Assembly: GCA_029194665.1 (NCBI GenBank)
Contig: JARFXO010000003.1
Span: 1-64,000 of the forward strand
Source of the DNA: Nitrospira sp.
Lineage (GTDB): Bacteria > Nitrospirota > Nitrospiria > Nitrospirales > Nitrospiraceae
Reading direction: 5' to 3'
Length of the DNA: 64,000 nucleotides
The position numbers and the translations under genes are program-made. Positions 41,778 through 50,188 of this stretch are shown here, piece after piece (position 1 is the first letter of the stretch; every line of letters begins with the position of its first letter). A model generated the notes under the pieces. The model worked only from the letters and a program-made list of their open reading frames with translations. It did no database searches and was not told the origin of the DNA.

Positions 41778-42773
41778 CTAGGGCTTGCAGGCCGCCGTAC
41801 GCTTGCCGCTGATGGCTCCCCATCCTCCCATGTTGTTCACAAAAGACCCTTCGATCTTCGTATTGTCCTTGATGAACAGTAAACTGTCTTCTTGCATGTG
41901 CCCGTTCTGCTCCCAGCGCAAGTAAATGCTGTCGCCAAGAATGATCATTTCCGACAGTGCGGGAATAGTGGACGGGACCTGTCCATCGGGAGGAAAGACC
42001 AGCGTGTTTTTCTGCTCTTCGTGGTGCTGGTGATTGTGAATGGTCCACTGCCAAGTCCCACAGAGGCGAGCCCGGCCTTTCGTCTGCCTAATGCGGTCCT
42101 TCCAGCCATAGATTTCCCACCAAGCGGCGATGGCCTGTTGGCTGGATTCAAATGCCGTGCGCTCGGCTGCCAACAGAAGTTCTGTATTGTGAGGACCGGG
42201 TGTTGGTTGAGAGGCTCGAAGGGTCTGGTCCTCCTGGGTGATGCGGAGCAAATCTGAAAGCGCTGCGCTTCGACTGCGAGCGCGCAACCACTCTTGTCGT
42301 GCAGCAGCAGGTGGAAGCAGGACAGCGGATGGCTCCACAGCCTGACGGATTGGATTGGCCAACTGCCATGTAGCCAGCGCCGCCATCAACTCATAGACCG
42401 ACTGGGACAATTCAGCCAACTTCAGCTCATTGACCATTTTGCTTGGGAGACGTTTAGCCCCCAGTATTCCTGCCGCATCTTTCAGGCCGAGAGCAGGGCC
42501 GACGGCGGTGGTGAATAGGGTCATGGCTTTCTCGTCCGAATCGATCGGAGCGAACTGGTCGGCACGCTGAACGACTTGTTGGGCCAGCAACGTCGGGGAC
42601 GTTCGTTCTTCAGCGAATGTGGGTGACAGCGTGAGAATTGACAGCCCCACGAACAGGAAGAAACCGGTCATCGTAGGACGACACCGGCTGCGACCTCGTC
42701 GATGGCCGGAGGTTTTCGAACCATCAACATCTGTGCGAGTCTGAAAACGAAGAGGCGGTCTACGTCGGGTCAT
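41778..42773 (-). CDS. Secreted hypothetical protein
   Basis: A protein of about 331 residues. A long basic n-region precedes a signal helix (MTGFFLFVGLSILTLSPTFAEE), so cleavage near TFA-EE is likely and the mature protein is periplasmic. Mature residues form helical segments and then a C-terminal beta domain with RLCGTWQWTIHNHQHHEEQK and GDSIYLRWEQNGHMQEDSLL, a lipocalin-like pattern that starts with a CGTW motif. The ATG at 42773 overlaps the stop codon of the upstream hydrolase-like gene (ATGA), which supports this start. The function is unknown. Confidence 0.65.
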   Translation of the reverse strand: MTRRRPPLRFQTRTDVDGSKTSGHRRGRSRCRPTMTGFFLFVGLSILTLSPTFAEERTSPTLLAQQVVQRADQFAPIDSDEKAMTLFTTAVGPALGLKDAAGILGAKRLPSKMVNELKLAELSQSVYELMAALATWQLANPIRQAVEPSAVLLPPAAARQEWLRARSRSAALSDLLRITQEDQTLRASQPTPGPHNTELLLAAERTAFESSQQAIAAWWEIYGWKDRIRQTKGRARLCGTWQWTIHNHQHHEEQKNTLVFPPDGQVPSTIPALSEMIILGDSIYLRWEQNGHMQEDSLLFIKDNTKIEGSFVNNMGGWGAISGKRTAACKP

Positions 42774-43570
42774 GTTCCTTGAAGGCAAGATTTCAAGAAG
42801 CTCGCAGTTCGCTCCCAGGCGATGGCCGAACTGTCGGGGTCATAGGCCTGTGGCTTCATGTCATTACAGAAGGCGTAAGATGCATCGGGATAGAGATGAA
42901 TCTCAACTCGCTTGGCAAATTCGGCCGCTGCGCCGCGCAATTGTTCGACGTCGTCCTGCGTGGCCCAGGTGTCCTTTCCTGCTTGGTGATACAGCACCGG
43001 TGAAAAAAGATCTTTCATCAATGTTTTGGGAGTGACCGCCTTGCCGTAGTACGAGACGGCCGCGCGAAGCCGTTTCCGATGGCAAGCGAAACGGAGCGCA
43101 TAGGATCCCCCCATTCCATAGCCCACGACTCCATGGATATTCCCCTTCGTGAAGTGGCGTGTATTGAGATACTCACAGCAGGAATTGATATCCGTCATGA
43201 CATGGGCGTCGTTCTGACGTTCCAGCAGAGCGGCCGCGACGTCATCGTCGGCGGTGACCATTCCTCCCAACCGTCCATAGAGATTCGGAATGATCACTGC
43301 ATACCCTTCACAGGCCAGGCGGGCGCCGACATCCTTGATCTGGCCGGTCAATCCCCACCGATCATGCAGCAGGATGAGCCCTGGATAGGTCCCCGGTGGT
43401 TGCGGCCAGAATAAGAGACTATCGATTTGGTGCTCCTTCGGCACCTTGGTCTTGAAGTAGGGATCGACCATTTGATCGGTGCGCGTAGGGATCGGCACGC
43501 CGCTTGAGAAACGCGCGGTTCCTGTTCCGATCTGTTCTAACGAAAAAAGGGCGCGGTGTGTCGTAGGCAT
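42770..43570 (-). CDS. Dienelactone hydrolase-fold protein lacking catalytic residues
   Basis: A 266-residue alpha/beta-hydrolase of the dienelactone hydrolase family. The scaffold is clear: GLILLHDRWGLTGQIKDVGA, YAVIIPNLYGRLGG, HGVVGYGMGGSYALRF. Key residues differ: the nucleophile elbow GxCxG is GYGMG (Gly152), the late catalytic His of the GAxHAF motif is Tyr232 (DASYAF), and the usual Glu after the first His is Asp70. Asp200 is kept. It is therefore probably a pseudoenzyme or uses different chemistry. It is cytoplasmic and translationally coupled to the downstream secreted protein gene. Confidence 0.85.
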   Translation of the reverse strand: MPTTHRALFSLEQIGTGTARFSSGVPIPTRTDQMVDPYFKTKVPKEHQIDSLLFWPQPPGTYPGLILLHDRWGLTGQIKDVGARLACEGYAVIIPNLYGRLGGMVTADDDVAAALLERQNDAHVMTDINSCCEYLNTRHFTKGNIHGVVGYGMGGSYALRFACHRKRLRAAVSYYGKAVTPKTLMKDLFSPVLYHQAGKDTWATQDDVEQLRGAAAEFAKRVEIHLYPDASYAFCNDMKPQAYDPDSSAIAWERTASFLKSCLQGT

Positions 43571-43703
43571 GACGGGAATGTCTTATCGGAGGGGAATCGC
43601 ACTCAACATGCGTTACTATATGAAGCCGCTTGCGGGAATGTCAAATGAGCGGCGTTGACTGATCGATGCTTCCGTTTTACTCTGAATCAGTTGTGAGGGA
43701 CTC

Positions 43704-44693
43704 GTGAATCAGGGTCGCATCGGCGTCGGGTTGATCGGGGTGGGCAGGCATGGGCTTCGTTATGCGCAGCACATCGTGCGCGACCTCCCGACGGCTGTTC
43801 TGAGCGCAGTCTGCCGGCGACATCCTGAGCAAGGGTTCGATGTACCTGGAGCCCCGCCGGTCAAGATCTATGGGGAGGCCCTGTCGCTGATCGCCGACCC
43901 CATGGTCGACGTGGCCATTGTCGTCACTCCTCCCATATTTGCCCTGGAGATCTGTCGGTTGGCGGTCCAGGCCCGCAAACCCATGCTGATTGAGAAACCG
44001 TTGGGGACCACTTCGTCCGATGCCTATGCGATGGTCGCCCTAGCCCGTGGAGCTGATGTGCCCCTGATGACGGCGCAGACCCTCCGATTCGACAATACGA
44101 TCCAGCACATGAAGATGCTCCAGCCCTGTATCGGGGGTTCGCAACAATTGAACCTAGTGTTCAACATTGAGCTACGACAAACAGCTCCCGATCATGTCGC
44201 TGGTTATGGGGGGCGGGGTGCGCTGCTGGAAATCGGAGTTCACATGCTTGATCTGGTTCGGTTCATGACCGGTGAAGAGGTGCAAGACGTGCGTTGCACG
44301 ATGGACCGGCAGCCCCCGCATGCGCCGGAAACGAGAGCCTCGGTTGATCTCACCACGATCGGGGGGACGACCTGCCGAATAGAAGTCACCCGAGTTTTGG
44401 GGGCACGTGCCGGTCGAGCGATATGGATCGGTTCGAAGGGGCGCGTGGAGGCCGACTGGATTCAGCGTCGAATTCGCTGTGTGGATGATGCCGGCGTCGA
44501 GACGATGCACGCCGACCCTCCTCCGTCCCAGACGGTCCTTGCCGCTCTCACCGCCTTTTTGCAGGCGGTACGAAACAATTGCTCGATGCCCATCACGGGG
44601 GAGGATGGGTGTCGTGCCGTGGAAATCGCCGAAGCCTGTTACCGGTCGGCCCAAGCAGGCGGCAAGCCGGTCACCCTTCCCATTACACACTAA
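43704..44693 (+). CDS. Gfo/Idh/MocA-family oxidoreductase
   Basis: A 329-residue NAD(P)-dependent oxidoreductase. The Rossmann motif is VGLIGVGRHGLRYAQHIV and the family signature is ARKPMLIEKPLGTTSSDAYA (EKP, Lys catalytic). The substrate domain has GALLEIGVHMLDLVRFMTGE with the metal- or substrate-contacting His. It begins with GTG. It probably acts on a sugar, inositol or sugar-nucleotide derivative. It is convergent with the small AsnC-like gene and overlaps it by four bases. The substrate is unknown. Confidence 0.9.
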   Translation: MNQGRIGVGLIGVGRHGLRYAQHIVRDLPTAVLSAVCRRHPEQGFDVPGAPPVKIYGEALSLIADPMVDVAIVVTPPIFALEICRLAVQARKPMLIEKPLGTTSSDAYAMVALARGADVPLMTAQTLRFDNTIQHMKMLQPCIGGSQQLNLVFNIELRQTAPDHVAGYGGRGALLEIGVHMLDLVRFMTGEEVQDVRCTMDRQPPHAPETRASVDLTTIGGTTCRIEVTRVLGARAGRAIWIGSKGRVEADWIQRRIRCVDDAGVETMHADPPPSQTVLAALTAFLQAVRNNCSMPITGEDGCRAVEIAEACYRSAQAGGKPVTLPITH

Positions 44694-44926
44694 GGTTCAG
44701 CGACGATGTGAGTATCCGTCTCTTCGACACCGTCGATGGCATGGATCTTCGTGATGACGACATCGGAAAGCGCCCGTTCATCCTGGACGCTGATAAAGAC
44801 AAAAATGTCTGGACGGCCGAAACAGGAGTGAGCCTGTTCCACGCCGGGTATTTGTTTCAGCGCGCCGACCACGTCCTTGGTCTTTCCCGCTTTCACTTTA
44901 ATGAGAATGTAGGCTCTTGTTGCCAC
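44690..44926 (-). CDS. Stand-alone Lrp/AsnC ligand-binding (RAM) domain protein
   Basis: A 78-residue protein that is one RAM domain: YILIKVKAGKTKDVVGALKQ, the ligand-pocket segment PGVEQAHSCFGRPDIFVFIS and DGVEETDTHIV. No helix-turn-helix is attached, so it cannot bind DNA by itself in the Lrp manner. Such single-domain proteins bind amino acids or related metabolites as oligomers and often occur beside metabolic genes. It overlaps the end of the oxidoreductase gene. The ligand is unknown. Confidence 0.88.
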   Translation of the reverse strand: MATRAYILIKVKAGKTKDVVGALKQIPGVEQAHSCFGRPDIFVFISVQDERALSDVVITKIHAIDGVEETDTHIVAEP

Positions 44927-45062
44927 GTGTCCCTCCTTGTAGGTTCGGACGTTCGTAAAACCCGCTTCGCCGCGAGGCGCGGGTCATGCGTAATCAGATT
45001 CAGAACGGTCATATCTTTGTCGTGGTTGCGAGATGCAAGACACGCCTCACGAGCCAGTCGAT

Positions 45063-45710
45063 TCACCGTCCCGCTGCCCCGGGCATTGCCTTTCGATGGT
45101 GATCATAGACCTCTTCAAACCTTTGTCCTCGCGCGGTGAGCGCCGACCGGCCCTCTCGTACGAGCTGCATGAATCGCTCGAAATCATCGACCGATAGGTT
45201 GAATTGTCCAAGACCGGTTGCCAGCCGCTCCAGCTCTTCCGCAGAGGTGCGCTGGTCCGCGTCCGCGAGCGCTTCCAATATTTCAGCGGTCCATCCGTTT
45301 GCGCGAAATCGTTCGAGAAGGGGAGTGGCTTCCTCGCCGTATTTGTTGGTGAGGGCATCGCGCAGAAAACCCTGTACCGACGCATCGGTGCTCTTACTGA
45401 ACGCGGATTGGAACTGGATTACGGACCTGATGACGCGGTCGGCTTCTTTGGTGCCTTCCGGTGGGAGCACGCTCGCCTGTTCAAGGGTGGCGAGGACGGC
45501 CATGGCCGACCCAACAAAGGGGGAGGCGCTTCTTGCGTGTTGAGCCTGAATCCCGTGGATTCGGCTCTCCGCGGAGGATGGAGAAATACTGGTCACGACG
45601 AAAAAAATCAGTATAGATAGCGGAATGGAGGCGAAGAGCGGGTAAGGCGTCCGGTTGGATCGTGACCGATTCGAAGCGATGGCTCCCTCCGGGCGAAACC
45701 AGAGGCACAT
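45063..45710 (-). CDS. Exported hypothetical protein
   Basis: A 215-residue protein with an N-terminal hydrophobic segment (about 27-45, ASIPLSILIFFVVTSISP) followed by SSAES, so it is exported or anchored. The rest is helical and charged, with EEATPLLERFRANGWTAEIL and LSVDDFERFMQLVREGRSAL, and no known domain. There is no lipobox. It lies upstream of and divergent from yifB. The function is unknown; codon use supports real coding. Confidence 0.6.
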   Translation of the reverse strand: MCLWFRPEGAIASNRSRSNRTPYPLFASIPLSILIFFVVTSISPSSAESRIHGIQAQHARSASPFVGSAMAVLATLEQASVLPPEGTKEADRVIRSVIQFQSAFSKSTDASVQGFLRDALTNKYGEEATPLLERFRANGWTAEILEALADADQRTSAEELERLATGLGQFNLSVDDFERFMQLVREGRSALTARGQRFEEVYDHHRKAMPGAAGR

Positions 45711-45847
45711 GGGCGGGGATTATACAGAGTCGGTGAGAATGGTGCTAGAGAAGATCCGGCAGTCGGTTACTCTATTGAAACCCCCTGAGAGACTTCCTAT
45801 AATCGCCCGGTTTGGCCGCGGTCTAGAGTAGGAAAGGCAGTATTTTC

Positions 45848-47377
45848 ATGCTTGCCAAGGTTACGAGCGCGGCCCTCGTCGGGCTGGATGCCCATCTCGT
45901 TGATGTGGAGGTCGATATCGCCGGCGGCCTGCCGCAGTTCTCGGTTGTCGGGTTGCCTGACGCGACCGTCAAGGAAAGTCGAGACCGTGTGCGCTCCGCG
46001 CTGAAAAACACCGGGTTTCACTTTCCTGCCAAACGAATTACCGTGAATCTGGCTCCTGCCGGCGTGAAAAAGGAGGGCTCGGGGCTCGATCTCGCCATCG
46101 CCGTCGGGATTCTCGTCGCCGAAGATGTCATCCCTCAGGCCATGCTGGACAAGCGTGTCTTGATCGGAGAACTCTCTCTGGACGGTCGGGTGAAATCGAT
46201 CACCGGAGCCTTGTCGTTTGCGCTCTCTTGCCGGTCCGGATACGAGTTGTTACTGCCCGCCGATAACGGCCCCGAAGCAGCGCTGATAGAAGGAGTGAGC
46301 GCCTATCCGATCCGGAGTCTTCCGGAGGCCGTGGAGTTTCTTAAGGGAAGCCAACTCATTGTTCCAACTTGCTCGAACCAAGACTTGCTGGAATCAGCCA
46401 GGACGACGGAGGACGACGACTATTCAGACGTTCGAGGGCAGGAGCATGCGAAGCGTGCACTCGAAATTGCGGCTGCCGGCGGACACAACGTGCTGATGGT
46501 CGGTCCTCCTGGTTCCGGCAAGACGATGTTGGCACGGCGACTTCCCTCGATCCTTCCGTTGTTGGAATTGCAAGAGGCGATTGAAACGACGCGCGTGCAT
46601 AGCGTAGCCGGACAACTGACTCCCGATCGGCCGTTGCTGGCTGTACGACCGTTCCGAGCTCCTCATCACAGTATCTCTGATGCCGGGCTGGTGGGAGGAG
46701 GCACCGTTCCCAAGCCTGGGGAGGTGTCACTTGCGCATAACGGCGTACTGTTTTTGGATGAGTCCCCTGAGTTCAAACGAGGTGTGCTTGAGGGATTGCG
46801 GCAACCGTTGGAAGACGGACATATGATCTTGACCAGAGCGAGCGGAACTCTGAAATATCCTGCCCGATTCATGTTGATTGCCGCGATGAATCCTTGTCCT
46901 TGCGGATATTATGGGGATCGAACCAGACCCTGTATTTGTACCGGCACTCAGATTCGTCGGTATCGCGCGAAACTCTCCGGGCCGCTGCTCGATCGGCTGG
47001 ATATTCACCTGGATGTGCCGCCTGTTCCGGTGCGCGAACTACGCACCGAACTCCCTGCTCCCGAAGGATCGACTGCGATCAGATCGCGTGTCGTGGCGGC
47101 CCGCGAGCGTCAACGACGGCGGTACCGAAGCGACGGCATCTACACGAATGGCCAGTTGAAGCCGCGGATGGTAAAGCGGTATTGTGGCCTGGGTCAACCA
47201 GCCCAAGACTTGCTCGAACAAGCGATGACCAGACTCAGACTGTCGGCGCGGGCGCATGGTCGCATCCTGCGCGTCGCCCGTACCATTGCCGACTTAGCTG
47301 ACTCTGACAACATTGAGGCCATCCACATCGCGGAGGCTATTCAATACCGTTCATTCGATCGCAATCCTGACGTGTGA
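45848..47377 (+). CDS. yifB: YifB/ComM-family Mg-chelatase-like AAA+ ATPase
   Basis: A full-length 509-residue AAA+ helicase-like protein. The N-terminal Lon-S16-like domain (about 1-170) carries SAALVGLDAHLVDVEVDIAG and GLPQFSVVGLPDATVKESRD. The ATPase domain has Walker A VGPPGSGKTMLARRLPSI and Walker B GVLFLDESPEF. The insert with NPCPCGYYGDRTRPCICTG has four Cys and may bind zinc. The C-terminal domain contains LRLSARAHGRILRVARTIAD. In transformable bacteria ComM drives branch migration in recombination. A small membrane protein gene follows at once. The function here is inferred from the family. Confidence 0.95.
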   Translation: MLAKVTSAALVGLDAHLVDVEVDIAGGLPQFSVVGLPDATVKESRDRVRSALKNTGFHFPAKRITVNLAPAGVKKEGSGLDLAIAVGILVAEDVIPQAMLDKRVLIGELSLDGRVKSITGALSFALSCRSGYELLLPADNGPEAALIEGVSAYPIRSLPEAVEFLKGSQLIVPTCSNQDLLESARTTEDDDYSDVRGQEHAKRALEIAAAGGHNVLMVGPPGSGKTMLARRLPSILPLLELQEAIETTRVHSVAGQLTPDRPLLAVRPFRAPHHSISDAGLVGGGTVPKPGEVSLAHNGVLFLDESPEFKRGVLEGLRQPLEDGHMILTRASGTLKYPARFMLIAAMNPCPCGYYGDRTRPCICTGTQIRRYRAKLSGPLLDRLDIHLDVPPVPVRELRTELPAPEGSTAIRSRVVAARERQRRRYRSDGIYTNGQLKPRMVKRYCGLGQPAQDLLEQAMTRLRLSARAHGRILRVARTIADLADSDNIEAIHIAEAIQYRSFDRNPDV

Positions 47378-47384
47378 GGCATCA

Positions 47385-47597
47385 GTGGCATCGGTAAAAG
47401 TGTTTCTCTGGTGGTTTGTCGTGGGAGCGACGATGGCTCTGGCCGTCATCATGGTGCAAGGCGGCATCAGAGAGGTCATGCAGGCTCAAGGGTCCGTCTG
47501 GGAGCTGAAACTCGTCGAGGTGCTGACGACCATCATGGGCGGAGGATTGTTGGGCGGCTGTGTCGCGTTGATTCTGAATCGGATTAAGAAGTCTTAA
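47385..47597 (+). CDS. Small two-helix membrane protein
   Basis: About 70 residues with two membrane helices (VFLWWFVVGATMALAVIMVQ and LTTIMGGGLLGGCVALILNR) joined by a short charged loop with WELKLVE. The start is probably the GTG at 47385, seven bases after the yifB stop; another GTG at 47400 is possible. It may be cotranscribed with yifB. No family is recognised. Confidence 0.55.
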   Translation: MASVKVFLWWFVVGATMALAVIMVQGGIREVMQAQGSVWELKLVEVLTTIMGGGLLGGCVALILNRIKKS

Positions 47598-47760
47598 CCA
47601 TACCTGCCTCTTCGCCTCCGTACAGATTTTCCACGATCCGGTTTATGCCCTGCGCTCGCAAATCGACAAATACCTTCGTGCCTATTGCCTGCTTGTGATA
47701 CGAAGGAAAGTCTATCCCCTCTGAGTGCTGTGTTCTTCGGACAGATCGACAGACTCATCG

Positions 47761-47934
47761 ATGCCGCGCAACGACCAAGTAACCAGGTAGTGGCATGTGC
47801 TTCGATTGCTGGAATCGCCGCGCGGTGTGACGCTGGATGAACTGCCCAAGCGGCTGCCCGCCGACTATACCCGCCATGCCCGAACCGTGAGGCGCGATCT
47901 GAAAGCGCTCGAGTCGGCCGGACAATCCGTTTAA
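47761..47934 (+). pseudogene. Remnant of a WYL-type transcriptional regulator (N-terminal HTH)
   Basis: Translation from the ATG gives MPRNDQVTR, a TAG stop, then WHVLRLLESPRGVTLDELPK, RLPADYTRHARTVRRDLKAL and ESAG before a TAA. This matches the N-terminal helix-turn-helix of WYL-domain regulators, which continue for another 250 residues with the WYL domain. The in-frame stop at codon 10 and the loss of everything after about codon 54 show that it is a broken gene end. It runs straight into an NPxNP repeat remnant. Confidence 0.7.
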
Positions 47935-47938
47935 TCTG

Positions 47939-48121
47939 GTGAACAAACATGATCCCGGCAATCCGGTCAACCCGATCAACCAATACAACCCCAACAATCC
48001 GTTCAACCCCGTGAACCATTACAATCCGGATAATCCACTGAACCCAGTGAACAAGTTCAACCCCGCGGTGCCGTTCGCGCCGCTCGATGGAAGCGGCGGT
48101 CGGAGGACCGGAGCATGGTGA
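47939..48121 (+). pseudogene. NPxNP-repeat protein remnant
   Basis: The frame encodes a run of Asn-Pro repeats with period about 15-16 residues: NPVNPINQYNPNNPFNPVNH, then YNPDNPLNPVNKFNP, ending APLDGSGG. The repeat frame extends left past the GTG at 47939 to about 47918, where it meets the WYL-regulator remnant, so its natural start is missing. No signal peptide remains. It is probably the tail of a once-secreted or surface repeat protein. Confidence 0.55.
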
Positions 48122-48147
48122 GGCTGGAGCCGACACGGATCGACCGG

Positions 48148-48729
48148 TCACCTCTCGGCGTTGGCTGCATGGAAGACATACTGCAATTCGCCCTGAAGTC
48201 CAAGCCGCTCCGCCCAGTTCCAGAGGTAGGGAAGATCCATCTGCAGGCGCGAGTTCTTGACGATGCTGATCACGTCGTCAAAGTCTCGTGGTCGGCTCGC
48301 TCGCAATTTCAAGAGAACGAGATCTTCTGGCGAGCTCATCCAGATCGTCAAGCCATGAAAATCGACAGCTCGTCGCCGATCGAGCACCGCGCGATCAAAT
48401 GGGCTCAGCGAAAAGACCAGGTCAACGGGAAAATGAGGGGCAGTGGGATGCGCGAGTCGTAGGACGACTTCACGAGCCATCGGATTGGCATCGTGCCATG
48501 GCTTGTTGATCGCAAATCCGGCTGTACTCAGCAGACTGAGGAACGGTTGGGGATCGTTGCATTGAGCGAGGATAAGAAAGTCGACATCGTACGTGGCACG
48601 TGGAGTTCCCCAGACACCAAGGGCTAACGCTCCGATGACACAGTAGGGCGCTTCTGTTGAGGACAGGGCGCGATGGGCTAACTCCACTACCGCGAGGTAG
48701 TCGTTTTGAAAACCCTCGGGTTGAGTCAT
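48148..48729 (-). CDS. Nucleotidyltransferase-fold protein
   Basis: A 193-residue protein from the ATG at 48729. YCVIGALALGVWGTPRATYD followed by VDFLI shows the nucleotidyltransferase pattern: a GxxA helix, then the DxD-type YDVDFLI. The later part has FHGLTIWMSSPEDLVLLKLR and RPRDFDDVISI, as in DUF6036/AbiEii-like proteins with a conserved K and D. It may be the toxin-like part of a two-gene module with the small gene directly upstream (eight bases). The frame is open for another 400 bases upstream but without sensible protein sequence. Confidence 0.75.
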   Translation of the reverse strand: MTQPEGFQNDYLAVVELAHRALSSTEAPYCVIGALALGVWGTPRATYDVDFLILAQCNDPQPFLSLLSTAGFAINKPWHDANPMAREVVLRLAHPTAPHFPVDLVFSLSPFDRAVLDRRRAVDFHGLTIWMSSPEDLVLLKLRASRPRDFDDVISIVKNSRLQMDLPYLWNWAERLGLQGELQYVFHAANAER

Positions 48730-48737
48730 GACATGAA

Positions 48738-48947
48738 TTAGGAGTGAGGGATAACCGGGTGAGTGCAATCGGATTCCTCTATGGCGCCACGGAGGGCCGA
48801 TATCCAGCGATGTTGGGCGCTCGACAGACGACAAACGGCGAGGATGCCCTCGGTTGCGGAAACGGGATAGTCTGTGGGATTGATCTGAGCGGCGCTCGCA
48901 TGGAGTTTGCGTAGCCAGATAGGCGGATTGGCGGGATCGAAGGCCAT
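48738..48947 (-). CDS. Small hypothetical protein upstream of the nucleotidyltransferase
   Basis: About 69 residues from the ATG at 48947: it begins MAFDPANPPIWLRKLHASAA and ends in CTHPVIPHS. It has no known domain. It ends eight bases before the nucleotidyltransferase gene on the same strand, an arrangement seen in toxin-antitoxin-like pairs, so it might be the partner. No clear ribosome-binding site is visible, so the start and even the reality of the gene remain uncertain. Confidence 0.45.
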   Translation of the reverse strand: MAFDPANPPIWLRKLHASAAQINPTDYPVSATEGILAVCRLSSAQHRWISALRGAIEESDCTHPVIPHS

Positions 48948-49141
48948 GGCGCGATTGTACAGGAAGCAAGAGAAAAGGCAAAGCCGGCGGGCGAGTGTGG
49001 TCCGGGCAATGTGGGAACTCTGGCCAATAAGTACAACTCCGACGTTTGCTTCTTCCCGGCACGAAAGGGCGGTTGTATGATCTGGCCCGTCTACCAACGA
49101 GAATCCTTGTTGGATTCCCAATCTTGCTTCGTGATCCAAAC

Positions 49142-49267
49142 ATGACAGACTGGCTTGCTCATGTGCGGCGAAACGACGACGGGTCGTTTGCGATTCATGA
49201 ACTGGAAGACCAGTTGCGCGCAGTCATCAAGTGCCTCTGCCTAGTGGGTGAATGGAGTTTGAGATGA
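49142..49267 (+). pseudogene. Cas3''-like N-terminal remnant, copy 1
   Basis: A 41-codon frame encoding WLAHVRRNDDGSFAIHELED and then QLRAV. It matches the fragment at 50189 (HVRRNADGSFAIHHLEDHLR) and what I recall of the first residues of CRISPR-associated HD endonuclease Cas3'' proteins, which continue with a GLWHDLGK motif. Here the sequence is lost after about 26 residues. No cas gene or CRISPR array lies nearby. The assignment is from memory and moderate. Confidence 0.4.
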
Positions 49268-49403
49268 AATCCGCAGCAACCAGCAAGCCTAGAGGCATCA
49301 CTGTGGAACCGTTCGCTTCAACATGGTCTACCCTCCAACGAACCGTTGGCGGGAGGGATACGTGGGAATCAGAATGGGAGATGATCAGGTGCAACGCAGC
49401 AGA

Positions 49404-49733
49404 TTAGGGGGCAAACAGTTCCGCGAGGAGAGCCAGCACGCGGTCGGCGGCAGCTTGGTCGATCGCGCCCATGCGCTTGATCAGGCGAGCTTTATCCACG
49501 GTGCGAAGTTGATCCAACACAATCTGCCCCGTCTTGCGGTGAAAGCGAACAGGCACGCGAGTCGGATACGGGCGCCCTTTGGTCGTCATAGGTGCCACGA
49601 TCACCGTGTCGATGTGCCGATTCATTTCATCGGGCGAGATGATCAGGCAAGGACGGGTCTTTCGAATTTCTCGGCCTTGGGTCGGATCGAGGCGAATGAG
49701 ATAGACCTCGAAGCGACGGACTACCATTGCCAT
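49404..49733 (-). CDS. mazF: MazF/PemK-type toxin endoribonuclease
   Basis: A 109-residue toxin of the MazF family, which cleaves mRNA at short motifs. Signatures are RFEVYLIRLDPTQGREIRKT (with the PTQGxEIxKTRP start), CLIISPDEMNRHIDTVIVAP and GQIVLDQLRTVDKARLIKR. The start overlaps the antitoxin gene by 13 bases, so translation is coupled. The start may be the second Met (49727). The partner antitoxin lies directly upstream. The sequence appears intact. Confidence 0.93.
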   Translation of the reverse strand: MAMVVRRFEVYLIRLDPTQGREIRKTRPCLIISPDEMNRHIDTVIVAPMTTKGRPYPTRVPVRFHRKTGQIVLDQLRTVDKARLIKRMGAIDQAAADRVLALLAELFAP

Positions 49734-49975
49734 TCATCGCGATCCCATTGCGAAGGGGAGGAGCGCTCTTGGTCGAGGAGTCGATCGTCGCCGGTCTTGT
49801 GCATGGCGCGAAAGGCCTCGTCCCATCCGCTACGGGGCCGTGATGTGGAACGTACCACCAGTTGATTGCCCTGGATCTCGATCTCCACGGGACCGTCCAG
49901 ATGACACTGCTGGAGAACGGATTTTGGGATGCGGATACCCTGAGAGTTGCCGATGGGTACGATCTTGGTTTTCAT
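49721..49975 (-). CDS. mazE: MazE/AbrB-type antitoxin
   Basis: An 84-residue antitoxin from the ATG at 49975 (an upstream Met at 49993 is possible). The swapped-hairpin AbrB/SpoVT domain is KIVPIGNSQGIRIPKSVLQQ followed by GPVEIEIQGNQLVVRS. The acidic, flexible C-terminal tail (RSGWDEAFRAMHKTGDDRLL to RDEWQW) should wrap the toxin. It overlaps mazF and probably autoregulates the operon through its AbrB domain. Two Cas3''-like remnants flank this module. Confidence 0.92.
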   Translation of the reverse strand: MKTKIVPIGNSQGIRIPKSVLQQCHLDGPVEIEIQGNQLVVRSTSRPRSGWDEAFRAMHKTGDDRLLDQERSSPSQWDRDEWQW

Positions 49976-50188
49976 GGACAAGGCCCCATTCAAGACGATG
50001 TGGCTACGGAGTAATTACATTGGGTGTCGGCTCTGTGTCAAGAACATCGCGAGGAATCTGTGGCTGAACAAGAGCGAGGTGTACGGATGTGGGGGAACCG
50101 ATGAGGATGTGGAGCAATCCGGCAAATACGGAGAACTCCGAAGGGTGGCTGGGCCGGTGGAGGGTGGGATTCGTCGAGGGAGCCTGAG

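Noticed and set aside
48730-49143. Extension of the nucleotidyltransferase frame to a start at 49143
   Set aside because: The extra 138 residues are Arg/Ser/Pro-rich nonsense, overlap another candidate gene and the Cas3''-like remnant; ATG 48729 gives a normal protein.
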